Source: Egibacteraceae bacterium
GTDB taxonomy: Bacteria; Actinomycetota; Nitriliruptoria; Euzebyales; Egibacteraceae
Length of the DNA stretch: 64,000 nt
Assembly (NCBI GenBank): GCA_030446745.1
Contig: JAUJMS010000009.1
Coordinates: 38,429 to 102,428, forward strand
Reading direction: 5' to 3'
In this document: positions 20,598-28,643 of the stretch, in pieces
Layout: every line of letters starts with the position of its first letter
Numbering within the stretch: position 1 is the stretch's first letter
Program-made: the position numbers and the translations under genes
The notes under the pieces: generated by a model
The model's database searches: none
What the model was told of the DNA's origin: nothing
Seen by the model: only the letters and a program-made list of their open reading frames with translations

Positions 20598-21065
20598 TCA
20601 GCTGCGCGAGAACAGGCGACGCCCCGCCTGCTCGGACGGCTCGTGGTCCAGCGCTGACACCGTCGCGACCAGCGGCGGGCGGGGCGCCTCGGGCTCGGAG
20701 GCGCTGACGGCCGGCGCCTCGGCGGGCGCGTCGCCGGGCGCTCCCGCGGCGGGGCGCAGCTCGACGCGGTAGTAGGTCTTGAACTCGATGGGGATCTCCT
20801 GCATGCGGTACACCCGCACCTCGGAGGCCTCCTCGTTGTTGCGCAGGCGCTCGACGAAGCGCAACGCGTCGTCGAGCGCGCCGGCGACGTGCTGGGCCTC
20901 ACGGCCCTCCGGGGTGAGAAACCGCACGAGGTGCTCCACGTTGCGCCTGCCTTCCAGCTTCGGCGTCGCCTCTTCCGGCGCCGCTCCATGCTGCGAGAAA
21001 TCGGCGCGCGCGGCGCCAACCTTTACCGGCGGCCGCGCAGTTCCGACGCCGCCGTGCCGGGTCAT
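20598..21065 (-). CDS. Unknown protein translationally coupled to MreB
   Basis: 155 residues from ATG 21065, which overlaps the MreB stop (ATGA); the track start at 22013 is a long false extension antisense-like to MreB codons. The middle (residues ~45-105) looks folded: 'NVEHLVRFLTPEGREAQHVA' and 'RVYRMQEIPIEFKTYYRVEL'. The N terminus and the Ala/Pro/Glu-rich C terminus look disordered. There is no signal peptide or membrane segment and I do not recognise the family. Coupling to MreB suggests a cytoplasmic partner in cell-wall morphogenesis. Confidence 0.65.
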   Translation of the reverse strand: MTRHGGVGTARPPVKVGAARADFSQHGAAPEEATPKLEGRRNVEHLVRFLTPEGREAQHVAGALDDALRFVERLRNNEEASEVRVYRMQEIPIEFKTYYRVELRPAAGAPGDAPAEAPAVSASEPEAPRPPLVATVSALDHEPSEQAGRRLFSRS

Positions 21066-22060
21066 GTCCCCGCGAAGAGGTGGCGCAGGTCGTCGAAGGC
21101 CTCGATCGTCGTGCCGGCGCCGGTGACGACCGACGCCAACGGCTGGTCGACGACGTTGACCTTGATCTGCGTCTCCTGCGCGATGCGCGCGTCGAGTCCG
21201 CGCAACAGCGCCCCGCCGCCCACCAGCCACATCCCCTGCTCGAGGACGTCCTGCGTCAGCTCCGGCGGGCAGTTCGCGAGCGCGTCCGTAGCGGCGGACA
21301 CGATTGCGCTGACGCAGTCGTCGATCGCGGTGCGGACCTCCTCCGCGCCGACGAGCACGACCTTCGGCAGGCCGGTGGCCAGTTCGCGACCGCGGATCTC
21401 CGCCTTCGGTTCGTGTGCCTGGGGGTAGGCGGACCCGATCGCGAGCTTGAGCTCCTCCGCGGTCCGCTCGCCGATCGCGACCGCGTACTCGCGGCGGATG
21501 TAGGACTGGATCGACGCGTCGATGTCGAACCCGCCGGTGCGCACCGCCTTGCACGACACGATCCCGCCGAGGCTGATCACCGCGACCTCGGAGGTGCCGC
21601 CGCCGACGTCGACGACCATGTTGCCCAGCGGCTCCTGCACGGGCAGGCCGGCGCCGATCGCGGCCGCCATCGGCTCCTCCATGAGGAAGGCGTGGGCCGC
21701 GCCGGCCTGCTCCGCCGCCTCGACGACCGCGCGGCGTTCCACTGCGGTGATGGCGCTCGGAACACAGATCAGCACGCGCGGGCGCGACAGGCGCCCGACA
21801 CCGACGCGCTGGAGCACCAGCTTGAGCAGCCGAGCCGTCGTCTCGAAATCGGTGATCGCACCGCCGCGCAGGGGCCGCTCCGCGACGATGTGGCCGGGCG
21901 TGCGCCCGATCATCGAGTAGGCCTGCGTGCCCATCGCGAGGATGTCGCCGTTGCGCTGGTTCAGCGCGATGACCGTCGGCTCGTTGAGCACGATGCCGCG
22001 GCGCTTGCTCCACACCAGCGTGTTCGCCGTCCCCAGGTCGATGGCGAGGTCACGCGGCAC
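21062..22060 (-). CDS. mreB: MreB-like rod-shape actin homologue
   Basis: 332 residues of the actin/HSP70 superfamily. Phosphate 1 loop is 'LAIDLGTANTLVWSKRRGIV', followed by the MreB-typical 'LNEPTVIALN' and 'AMGTQAYSMIGRTPGHI'. Phosphate 2 is 'MVVDVGGGTSEVAVISLGGI', the adenosine motif is 'GMWLVGGGALLRGLD', and 'GERTAEELKLAIGSAYP' is a family block. MreB filaments direct lateral wall synthesis. It is present together with a DivIVA-domain protein, but mreC/mreD are not adjacent. Confidence 0.9.
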   Translation of the reverse strand: MPRDLAIDLGTANTLVWSKRRGIVLNEPTVIALNQRNGDILAMGTQAYSMIGRTPGHIVAERPLRGGAITDFETTARLLKLVLQRVGVGRLSRPRVLICVPSAITAVERRAVVEAAEQAGAAHAFLMEEPMAAAIGAGLPVQEPLGNMVVDVGGGTSEVAVISLGGIVSCKAVRTGGFDIDASIQSYIRREYAVAIGERTAEELKLAIGSAYPQAHEPKAEIRGRELATGLPKVVLVGAEEVRTAIDDCVSAIVSAATDALANCPPELTQDVLEQGMWLVGGGALLRGLDARIAQETQIKVNVVDQPLASVVTGAGTTIEAFDDLRHLFAGT

Positions 22061-22147
22061 GCGCGGCTCCTTGCCTCGCGCCGACGGGGCGGCACGGCGG
22101 TCGCAGGCGCCCGGCGCCGTGGCGTCCGCCGGACTGCTGGCGCGCGG

Positions 22148-22576
22148 TCACGTGGGCGTCCCCGGCCAGTGGGCGCCGCCGTCGGTCCAGTGCTCCTGCT
22201 TCCAGACCGCCACCGTGGCCTTCAGCTCGTCGATGGCCCAGCGTGCCGCCTCGAACGCCTCCGGCCGGTGCGCGCTGGAGACGGCCACGACGACGGACGC
22301 TTCGCCGATGGCGAGCGCGCCGGTGCGGTGCTCGAGCCACACCGCCGTCGCGGGCCAGCACCGGGCGACCTCGGCGGCGAGCGCGTCGAGCTGCGCCCCG
22401 GCGCGCTCCGCGTACGCCTCGTAGGTCAGCCCGCTGACCCGCCGGTCGTCGCTGGTGTCACGCACCGTGCCGGTGAACACCACGATCGCGCCGGCAGCCG
22501 GGTCAGCCGCGAAGGCGTGGGCGGCGTCGACCGATAACGGGTCGGCGGTCAGCGCGGCGTGGAGACGGGCGGTCAT
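22148..22576 (-). CDS. moaE: Molybdopterin synthase catalytic subunit
   Basis: Inserts two sulfurs into precursor Z using thiocarboxylated MoaD to give molybdopterin. 142 residues from ATG 22576 (22594 is an alternative). Family motifs are 'GAIVVFTGTVRDTSDDRRVS', 'VWLEHRTGALAIGEASVVVA', 'SSAHRPEAFEAARWAIDELK' and 'VWKQEHW'; the Lys residues of the last two are the catalytic ones. No other moa genes are adjacent. It is divergent from the next gene with a 43-bp shared upstream region. Confidence 0.9.
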   Translation of the reverse strand: MTARLHAALTADPLSVDAAHAFAADPAAGAIVVFTGTVRDTSDDRRVSGLTYEAYAERAGAQLDALAAEVARCWPATAVWLEHRTGALAIGEASVVVAVSSAHRPEAFEAARWAIDELKATVAVWKQEHWTDGGAHWPGTPT

Positions 22577-22619
22577 CGCCCGTACCTTTACCATGAGGCC
22601 CACCGAACGCGGAGTGTCC

Positions 22620-23693
22620 ATGCCCAGCAAGACCGTCGGTCGCGTCGTGCTCGACGAGGTCGACCAGCGGCTGCTCAACACGATCCAGACGGCGTTCCCG
22701 TTGGTGCCGCGACCGTTCGCGGCGCTCGGCGACGCGCTGGGCATCGACGAGGACGCGGTGCTGCGGCGCTACCAGCGGCTGAAAGACGAGCGGATCATCC
22801 GCCAGGTGTCAGCGATCTTCGACACCCGCAAGCTCGGCTACCGCAGCTCGCTGGTGGCCACCGCGGTCGACGAGTCCCGCGTCGACGCCGCCGCCGAGAT
22901 CATCAACGGCCATCCCGGGGTCAGCCACAACTACCGGCGCGACCACGAGTTCAACCTGTGGTGGACCATCGCCGTGCCGCCCGACGAGGACCTGCAGACC
23001 CACGTCAACGCCGTCCACCGGCTGTGCGCGGGGCGCTCGACACGGGTCCTGCCGACGCTGAAGCTGTACAAGATCGGCGTCGACCTCGACGTCAGCGACA
23101 CCCGCTCGATGGCCGCGACGACGACGCTGCCGGCGCACCGCGAGACCGCACGCACCGCCGCCGACCTCAGCCCCGAGGAGGTCGGCTACGTCCGCGAGCT
23201 GCAAGAGGACCTCACCGTCGACCCGACGCCGTTCGCCGCGATGGCGGCGCGGCTGGGCACCAGCGAGGACGCGCTGGTCAAGGCGGCGCACGCGCTGATC
23301 GACGAGGGGTTGATGCGCCGCTACGCGGCGGTGCTCAACCACCGCCGCGCCGGCTTCGGGGCGAACGCGATGAGCGTGTGGAACGTCCCCGACGAGCGGA
23401 CCGACGAGTACGGCTTCCGGCTCGCGGGCTACGCCGCGGTCAGCCACTGCTACCGGCGCCCGACCTACCCCGACTGGCCGTACGCGCTGTTCGGGATGAT
23501 CCACGCCACCTCGAAGGAGCGCGTCGAGGAAGCGGTCGCCGACATCCGCGCCACGACCGGCCTGCACGACTACCGCCTGCTGTACTCGACCAAGGAGTAC
23601 AAGAAGGTCCGCGTGCGCTACTTCGACCCCGCCTACGCCGCGTGGGCGCAGGCACACGTCGTCGGGGCGGACGCGGACGCCGCGACCGGCTGA
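22620..23693 (+). CDS. Siroheme decarboxylase-like protein, fused AhbA-AhbB architecture
   Basis: 357 residues containing two tandem Lrp/AsnC-like units. Unit 1 (~1-160) has a winged helix ('LLNTIQTAFPLVPRPFAALG') and 'RQVSAIFDTRKLGYRSSLVA' then 'HPGVSHNYRRDHEFNLWWTI'. Unit 2 (~175-345) repeats it: 'FAAMAARLGTSEDALVKAAH', 'MRRYAAVLNHRRAGFGANAM', 'VSHCYRRPTYPDWPYALFGM'. The 'VSHNYRR/VSHCYRR' segments are typical of AhbA/AhbB and NirDLGH rather than DNA-binding Lrp regulators. Such enzymes remove acetate carboxyls from siroheme to give didecarboxysiroheme (alternative heme or heme d1 routes). ATG 22620 has GGAG upstream; ATG 22593 is possible. Confidence 0.75.
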   Translation: MPSKTVGRVVLDEVDQRLLNTIQTAFPLVPRPFAALGDALGIDEDAVLRRYQRLKDERIIRQVSAIFDTRKLGYRSSLVATAVDESRVDAAAEIINGHPGVSHNYRRDHEFNLWWTIAVPPDEDLQTHVNAVHRLCAGRSTRVLPTLKLYKIGVDLDVSDTRSMAATTTLPAHRETARTAADLSPEEVGYVRELQEDLTVDPTPFAAMAARLGTSEDALVKAAHALIDEGLMRRYAAVLNHRRAGFGANAMSVWNVPDERTDEYGFRLAGYAAVSHCYRRPTYPDWPYALFGMIHATSKERVEEAVADIRATTGLHDYRLLYSTKEYKKVRVRYFDPAYAAWAQAHVVGADADAATG

Positions 23694-23706
23694 CCGACGG
23701 GGCGGC

Positions 23707-24087
23707 TCAGCCGGTCGGGGTCTCCTGCAGCTCCTGCTGGCGCTGGATCTCCCGCTGCACCTCCGGGTTGTTGAACAGCGCCACGCCGAACAGCGTGATC
23801 GCAACCGCGAGCGCAAGACCGAGCAAGCCGCTCACGATGCCGGTGATCGCCATGCCCTTGCCGCTGCCAGCCATCTGGTTGGCCTTCTTCACGCCGACGA
23901 AGCCGAGGATGATCGCGAGCAGGCCCAGCAAGCCGCCGATCACGAAGAGTCCGAGCGGCACCGACAGCAGGCCGAGGACGAGCGCGCCGATCGCGACCCC
24001 GTTGGTGCCGCGGTTCGCGGGTGCGTGGCCGTAGCCGCCGGGCGGGGGTTCTGCGCTGGGTGGGACGTTGGACCGTTCGTCTGCCAT
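23707..24087 (-). CDS. DUF4190-type small membrane protein
   Basis: 126 residues. A soluble Pro/Gly/Tyr-rich N terminus of ~30 residues ('PPSAEPPPGGYGHAPANRGT') is followed by two long membrane hairpins: 'VAIGALVLGLLSVPLGLFVI', then 'KKANQMAGSGKGMAITGIVS' between helices. This pattern is typical of DUF4190 proteins, whose function is unknown. A short Gln-rich cytoplasmic tail ends it. ATG 24087 is preceded by AGGAGGC. The 3' end faces the siroheme decarboxylase-like gene with 13 bp between. Confidence 0.75.
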   Translation of the reverse strand: MADERSNVPPSAEPPPGGYGHAPANRGTNGVAIGALVLGLLSVPLGLFVIGGLLGLLAIILGFVGVKKANQMAGSGKGMAITGIVSGLLGLALAVAITLFGVALFNNPEVQREIQRQQELQETPTG

Positions 24088-24152
24088 GGCTGCCTCCTGG
24101 GGCGCGCGGATTTGGCGGCGCGACGGTACACCCAACAGCGCCGCAACCGGCG

Positions 24153-25256
24153 TCAGCGCCGCCGCGACCCCCGCCCGGCCAGCAAGAGGCCGGCGACCGC
24201 GCCGAGCGTGGCGAACACCGCGACGTACACGTCGCGCCGCCGTACGCGCGCGCGTCCCAGCGACACGTAGCCGGCATGCTCGGCGACGAACTCGCGGACG
24301 ATCTCGCGATGCGATCGCGTCGGCGCCCACCCGGTCGCGCGCAGCCGTTCGGTCGACAACACCCACGGGTGCATGAGGTAGTGCAGCGCCCCCGCCGGTG
24401 CGGTCAAAACCCCGCGGGCCCACAGGCGTCGCGCCGCGCCGAACGCGACGGCCTCGGGCACCTCGACGACGTGCTTGCCCAGCAGGCGCGCGAGGTCGGC
24501 TGCCGGCAGCCAGCCCTCGGCCGCGACGTTGTACGCGCCGCGAAGGTCGCCGGTGACCGCGAGTTGCACCGCGGTCGCGAGGTCGTCGACGTGGAGCAGC
24601 TGCAGCGGGGGCGCGTGGCCGCGCACGACCGGCAGCCGGGGCTGCTCAAGGTGGCGCGCCGCGAAGCCGTCGACGCCCGGTCCGAGCGTCGTCGCCGGGC
24701 GCAGGATCGTCACCGTCACGTCGGGGTTGGCGTCGGCCCAGGCCTGGACGTGCTCCTCGGCGAGCCGGTGTTGGTACGCCCAGCCGAAGTCCGGGTTCGC
24801 GCGCAGCGGCGCGTCCTCGGTCAGCGGCACGGTGTTGCCGGGGTGCGCGCCGTACACCGCGCCGGTCGAGACGTGGACGAACCGGCGCACCCCCACGCGC
24901 GCGGCTGCGACCAGGACGTTGCGCGTGCCGTTGACGTTCACGGCGAACATCGTGTCCTCGTCGTGCTGCGGCCCCGGCGTGGTTCCCAGGTGCACCACGA
25001 CGTCGGCGCCGTCCAGCGCGAGGGGTAGCAGGGGGTCGCGCACGTCGGCGGTGCGCGCGACCAGCTTGGCGACCGGCATCTGCGGCTCGTCGCAGTCGAC
25101 CGCGAGGATGCGCGCGACCGCCTGGTCGGCGTCGAGCCGTTCGAGGACGGCGGCGGCGACCGGGCTGCTGGAACCGGTCACCGCGACCGTCAGCCCGCCG
25201 CCGTGCGTGTCGCCGGTGCCGGCCGCGGCCGGCGCGAGACCGGCGTCGTCGATCAT
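24153..25256 (-). CDS. NAD-dependent epimerase/dehydratase-like protein with C-terminal anchor
   Basis: 367 residues of the extended SDR family: 'VAVTGSSSPVAAAVLERLDA' (nucleotide-binding loop), 'ADVVVHLGTTPGPQHDEDTM', 'NVNGTRNVLVAAARVGVRRF' and 'VHVSTGAVYGAHPGN'. The catalytic Tyr segment reads 'AYQHRLAEEHVQAW', where the usual Lys four residues after Tyr is not present, so classic sugar-epimerase chemistry is doubtful. The C terminus has one membrane helix ('VAVFATLGAVAGLLLAGRGS'). Substrate unknown; similar proteins are common in actinobacteria. Confidence 0.75.
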   Translation of the reverse strand: MIDDAGLAPAAAGTGDTHGGGLTVAVTGSSSPVAAAVLERLDADQAVARILAVDCDEPQMPVAKLVARTADVRDPLLPLALDGADVVVHLGTTPGPQHDEDTMFAVNVNGTRNVLVAAARVGVRRFVHVSTGAVYGAHPGNTVPLTEDAPLRANPDFGWAYQHRLAEEHVQAWADANPDVTVTILRPATTLGPGVDGFAARHLEQPRLPVVRGHAPPLQLLHVDDLATAVQLAVTGDLRGAYNVAAEGWLPAADLARLLGKHVVEVPEAVAFGAARRLWARGVLTAPAGALHYLMHPWVLSTERLRATGWAPTRSHREIVREFVAEHAGYVSLGRARVRRRDVYVAVFATLGAVAGLLLAGRGSRRR

Positions 25257-25323
25257 CTCGCTCCCCCTGGCTGACGGCTGTGGGCGAGGCTACTACGGCC
25301 GCCACCGGTCCTAGCATGGAACC

Positions 25324-26556
25324 ATGAGCGACCCCTTCGGCGGCGGCTTCGACCCCCGGTTGTTCCAGAACGTCCCGCTCTTCCGCGAGTTCGCGAAGGT
25401 GCTCGCCTGGACGGGGGGGCCGGTGAACTGGGACCTCGCCACGGACACGGCGCTGTCGCTCACCGCCCCGCCCGACGCGCTACCGTCGACCGCACCGGCC
25501 ACAGACGACGACGACTTCCGCCAGGCTGTCGGCGCCGCCGAGCTGTGGCTGAGCGCGGTCACGACGCTGCCCCCCGTCGACGGACCCGCACGCGCTCTGA
25601 CGACCGCCGAGTGGACCCGCGCCGCGGCGTCGTCGGCGGGACTCGGCGTCTACGTCGAGCCCGTGGCGCGCGGGATGAGCGCGGCGCTGGCCAAAGGTCT
25701 GGGTGCCGAGCTCGGTGCCACGTTGCCCGGCGGTCACATGGCCCAGATGATGAACGCCATGGGCGCGATGCTCTACGGCGTCCAGGCCGGCATGGTCGCC
25801 GGACGGTTGGCCGGCCAGCTGCTCGCCGCCTACGACCTCGGCGTCCCGACGCTGGACCCCCGCACCGTCGCCATTGTCGGCGACGGCGCCGCGCGGTTCG
25901 CCGCCGAGTACGGCTTCGATCCGACCGAGCTCGGTTACTGGCTGGCCCTGCGCGAGGCGGCGCACCGGCGCCTGTTCGCGGGCGTCGGCTGGCTTCGCCC
26001 CCACGTCGCCGACCTGATCGGCCGCTTCGCCGCCGAGGCCGAGTTCGATCCGGCTGCGATGCTCGAAGGCATGGGCGGGATGGGGTTCGACCCGTCGGAC
26101 GCCGACTCGCTGCGCGACGCTCTGGCGGCCGCCGACACCTTCCACATCGAGCCGACGACAGCGCAACGCGCGACGCTGCGGCGTCTCCAGGCGGTGGTCG
26201 CCTTCGTCGACGGCTGGAGCGACACGGTCGTGACCGCCGCCGCGGACGGCAAGTTCCCAGCGTTGGCGCGCATCACGGAGGCGGTGCGCCGCCGGCGCGC
26301 CGAGAAAGGCCCCGGCGAGCGCGCGTTCGAACAGCTGCTCGGGCTCGACCTCAAGCCGGCCGACGTCCGTGTCGGCCCCGCCTTCTGTGCCGCCGTCGTG
26401 GCGGCTCGGGGCCACGAGGGACTCGACCGCGCGTGGAGCGACCCGGCGATGCTGCCCAGCGCCGAAGAGCTCGCCGAGCCGAGCCGATGGCTGCTGCGCC
26501 TAGCCGCCGCGGAGCTCGAGGCCGACCTGGGCCCGCTGCCGGGCGACCAGCCGTAG
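25324..26556 (+). CDS. DUF2342/zinc-dependent metalloprotease-like protein
   Basis: 410 residues, cytoplasmic. It matches the actinobacterial family annotated as 'zinc-dependent metalloprotease' or F420-biosynthesis-associated protein: 'LFQNVPLFREFAKVLAWTGG', 'GGHMAQMMNAMGAMLYGVQA', 'YWLALREAAHRRLFAGVGWL' (the degenerate HExxH-like helix), and 'EAVRRRRAEKGPGERAFEQL'. The second ligand region, often 'EGH', reads 'FVDGWSDTV' here, so whether it binds zinc is unclear. ATG is 67 bp from the divergent epimerase start. No substrate is established for this family. Confidence 0.8.
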   Translation: MSDPFGGGFDPRLFQNVPLFREFAKVLAWTGGPVNWDLATDTALSLTAPPDALPSTAPATDDDDFRQAVGAAELWLSAVTTLPPVDGPARALTTAEWTRAAASSAGLGVYVEPVARGMSAALAKGLGAELGATLPGGHMAQMMNAMGAMLYGVQAGMVAGRLAGQLLAAYDLGVPTLDPRTVAIVGDGAARFAAEYGFDPTELGYWLALREAAHRRLFAGVGWLRPHVADLIGRFAAEAEFDPAAMLEGMGGMGFDPSDADSLRDALAAADTFHIEPTTAQRATLRRLQAVVAFVDGWSDTVVTAAADGKFPALARITEAVRRRRAEKGPGERAFEQLLGLDLKPADVRVGPAFCAAVVAARGHEGLDRAWSDPAMLPSAEELAEPSRWLLRLAAAELEADLGPLPGDQP

Positions 26557-26681
26557 CGCGTCCAGCGGCCGTGTGCGCGAGGCGCACGGGGCGGCGGGGC
26601 CGCCCGAAAAAATCTGCAATCCACACCCTTGACCAGCGCAAAGCCGCGTGACGGTGGGACGGACGGCGCCCCACCGCAGTG

Positions 26682-26768
26682 CGTCCACAGACGCTGTCCA
26701 CAGCGGTGCATCGCGTTGTCGCAGGTCTTCGCACCGCTGTCCCCAGGGGTGTGGAACGGCTGTGGACG
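26682..26768. promoter_or_regulatory. Cluster of three DnaA-box-like 9-mers
   Basis: CGTCCACAG at 26682, CTGTCCACA at 26694 and CTGTGGACG at 26760 resemble the actinobacterial DnaA box TTGTCCACA, each with one or more mismatches. The first and third are perfect inverted copies. No replication gene is nearby, so this is not obviously oriC. Chance is possible in GC-rich DNA. Confidence 0.25.
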
Positions 26769-26815
26769 GCGCGGTTGACCCCCCTCGGCGGCGTGCCTAT
26801 CGTCGCCTCGTCAAT

Positions 26816-26886
26816 CGGCCTCCGGCGGTGACCGGGACCGTCCTCCAAGGGGAAGGGAGGACGGCTCCGTGATCCGCCGGGGGCCG
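26816..26886 (+). other. Long two-part inverted repeat, possible structured RNA or terminator
   Basis: Bases 26816-26828 pair with 26874-26886 over 13 consecutive positions (one G-T), and inside lies CCGTCCTCC (26838-26846) pairing with GGAGGACGG (26856-26864) around a 9-base purine-rich loop. A few extra pairs bridge the two stems. It is followed on the plus strand by GTTTGCGTTT, weakly T-rich. It matches no riboswitch class I can name. Confidence 0.45.
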
Positions 26887-27150
26887 TTTGCGTTTCCCCG
26901 GCCGGCCGACCCAACGCCTTGCCAGCCACCGTCAGCGCGGCCGGATCGCCGACCTCGCCGACCAGGCCGTCGGCGACGCCCAGCCGGCCGGCGTCGTCCA
27001 GTCGCGCCAGCCGTCGCGGATCACGGCGCGCACGCCGGCGTCGTCCAGCGCCGCAAGCGCGTGGAGGACGGCGTCGACCGCGTCGCCGCTGCCGTGGCCG
27101 CCGCGATCTGTCGCCGTACTCGGACTCACGTTCTGGTATCCGACGGCTGT
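26870..27150 (-). pseudogene. Coding remnant with frameshift
   Basis: On the minus strand one frame reads 'GDAVDAVLHALAALDDAGVR' and, after an apparent shift near 27005, another reads 'LGVADGLVGEVGDPAALTVA'. Both have the high third-position GC of real coding sequence here. There is no plausible start or full domain, and I do not recognise the family. Likely the remains of a helical protein gene. Confidence 0.3.
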
Positions 27151-27269
27151 GACAGAAAGCCGTCGTTCCACGCTTCCCGCCGGGCAGCGCGATACGGCAG
27201 CCACGATGTGAGCCGACGACCCGCCAGCCGTTAGCCTGCGCGCGCCGACTTCTCGCATCGAGGACTGCC

Positions 27270-28628
27270 ATGACCGACACCCTGCGCACGCTGCTCGACG
27301 CCGCGCTGTCGTCCGAGGCCGACCCAGGCGACATCGCCGCGCTGCCGCTGCCCGCGACGATGCGCGCCGCGGTGGTGCGCAAGGACGAGGTCGGGATGTT
27401 CGACGGCATGACGTCGGACGAGAAGGACCCGCGAAAGTCGTTGCACGTCGACGAGGTCGCCGTCCCGGAGCTCGGGCCGAACGAGGTGCTGATCGCGCCG
27501 ATGGCCTCGGCGCTGAACTTCAACACCGTGTGGACGTCGATCTTCGAGCCGCTGTCGACCTTCGGGTTCCTGGAGCGCTACGGCCGCGAATCGGCGCTCG
27601 CCAAGCGCCACGACCTCGACTACCACATCGTCGGCTCCGACGCCGCCGGCGTCGTCGTGCGGGTCGGACCGGGCGTCACGCGCTGGCGCCCCGGCGACCG
27701 GGTGACCGTGCACTGCAACAGCGTCGACCTGGAAGGTCCGGAGGGCCACGACGACTCGATGATCGACACGCGGCAGCGGATCTGGGGCTTCGAGACCAAC
27801 TTCGGCGCGATGGCGCAGCTGTCGCTGGTCAAGGCCAACCAGCTCATGCCGATGCCGACGCACCTGACGTGGGAGGAGGCGGCGTCGCTGTCGCTGACGC
27901 TCGCGACGTCGTACCGGATGCTCGTCAGCGCCAACGGCGCGCGGATGAAGCAGGGCGACGTCGTGCTGGTCTGGGGAGCGACCGGGGGGCTCGGCGGGTT
28001 CGCGACGCAGCTTGTCCGCAACGGCGGCGGCATCCCGGTGTGCGTCGTCGGCGGCGCGGAAAAGGTCGCGTTGCTGCGCTCGCTCGGCGTCGAGCACGTC
28101 ATCGACCGCAAGGCCGAGGGCTACGCGTTCTGGTCGGACGACGCGACGCCGGTGCCGCAGCCGTCCGAGTGGCGGCGGTTCGGCAAGCGGATCCGTGAGC
28201 TGACGGGCGGTGAGGACCCCGACATCGTCTTCGAGCATCCCGGCCGGCAGACCTTCGGCGCGAGCGTGTTCGTGGTGAAGCGGGGCGGCACCGTCGTCAC
28301 CTGCGCGTCGACGTCGGGCTACAGCCACGAGTACGACAACCGTTACCTGTGGATGCACCTCAAGCGCATCGTCGGGTCGCACTTCGCCAACTACAAGGAG
28401 GCGTGGGAGGCCAACCGCCTCGTCGACCGCGGGATGATCCACCCGATCCTGACGCAGACCTATCCCCTCGACGCGGTCGCCGACGCCGCCCACGCGATCC
28501 ACACCAACGCCCACACCGGCAAGCTCGGCGTCCTGGTCAATGCCCGCAGCGAAGGGCTCGGGGTGGCCGACCCCGAGAAGCGCCAGCGGTACGCCGGCGA
28601 CTTGGAGGCCTGGCGCCGGCTCACCTGA
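27270..28628 (+). CDS. ccr: Crotonyl-CoA carboxylase/reductase
   Basis: Reductively carboxylates crotonyl-CoA with NADPH and CO2 to ethylmalonyl-CoA, used in the ethylmalonyl-CoA acetate-assimilation route or to supply polyketide extender units. 452 residues, the normal size. It is an MDR enzyme with 'SALNFNTVWTSIFEPLSTFG', 'GDRVTVHCNSVDLEGPEGHD', the signature 'RIWGFETNFGAMAQLSLVKA' and NADPH loop 'VWGATGGLGGFATQL'. Asn in the first block, Phe-Glu in the signature and His in 'VGSHFANYKE' correspond to the known CO2-binding residues. No other pathway gene is adjacent. Confidence 0.93.
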   Translation: MTDTLRTLLDAALSSEADPGDIAALPLPATMRAAVVRKDEVGMFDGMTSDEKDPRKSLHVDEVAVPELGPNEVLIAPMASALNFNTVWTSIFEPLSTFGFLERYGRESALAKRHDLDYHIVGSDAAGVVVRVGPGVTRWRPGDRVTVHCNSVDLEGPEGHDDSMIDTRQRIWGFETNFGAMAQLSLVKANQLMPMPTHLTWEEAASLSLTLATSYRMLVSANGARMKQGDVVLVWGATGGLGGFATQLVRNGGGIPVCVVGGAEKVALLRSLGVEHVIDRKAEGYAFWSDDATPVPQPSEWRRFGKRIRELTGGEDPDIVFEHPGRQTFGASVFVVKRGGTVVTCASTSGYSHEYDNRYLWMHLKRIVGSHFANYKEAWEANRLVDRGMIHPILTQTYPLDAVADAAHAIHTNAHTGKLGVLVNARSEGLGVADPEKRQRYAGDLEAWRRLT

Positions 28629-28643
28629 GGGGCGTCAGGGAGG

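Larger units (their letters stand above)
26557..27269 (+). other. Long intergenic region with remnant and structured DNA
   Basis: 713 bp with no intact gene. From left to right it holds a GC hairpin followed by an A-run near 26600, three DnaA-box-like 9-mers (26682-26768), a long two-part inverted repeat (26816-26886) and a minus-strand coding remnant. The last ~100 bp are the presumed promoter region of ccr. Each is listed separately. Confidence 0.6.

Noticed and set aside
17738-20707. 989-aa plus-strand ORF opposite the histidine kinase
   Set aside because: Arg/Asp/Gly-rich composition with no domain; a GC-rich shadow of a clear minus-strand kinase.
22620-23693. Ordinary Lrp/AsnC transcription regulator
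   Set aside because: Twice the usual length with two AsnC units and the VSH-YRR motifs of siroheme decarboxylases.
26596-26625. GC hairpin followed by A-run as a terminator
   Set aside because: The run is A on the plus strand and lies on the wrong side for minus-strand termination, so it does not fit an intrinsic terminator.
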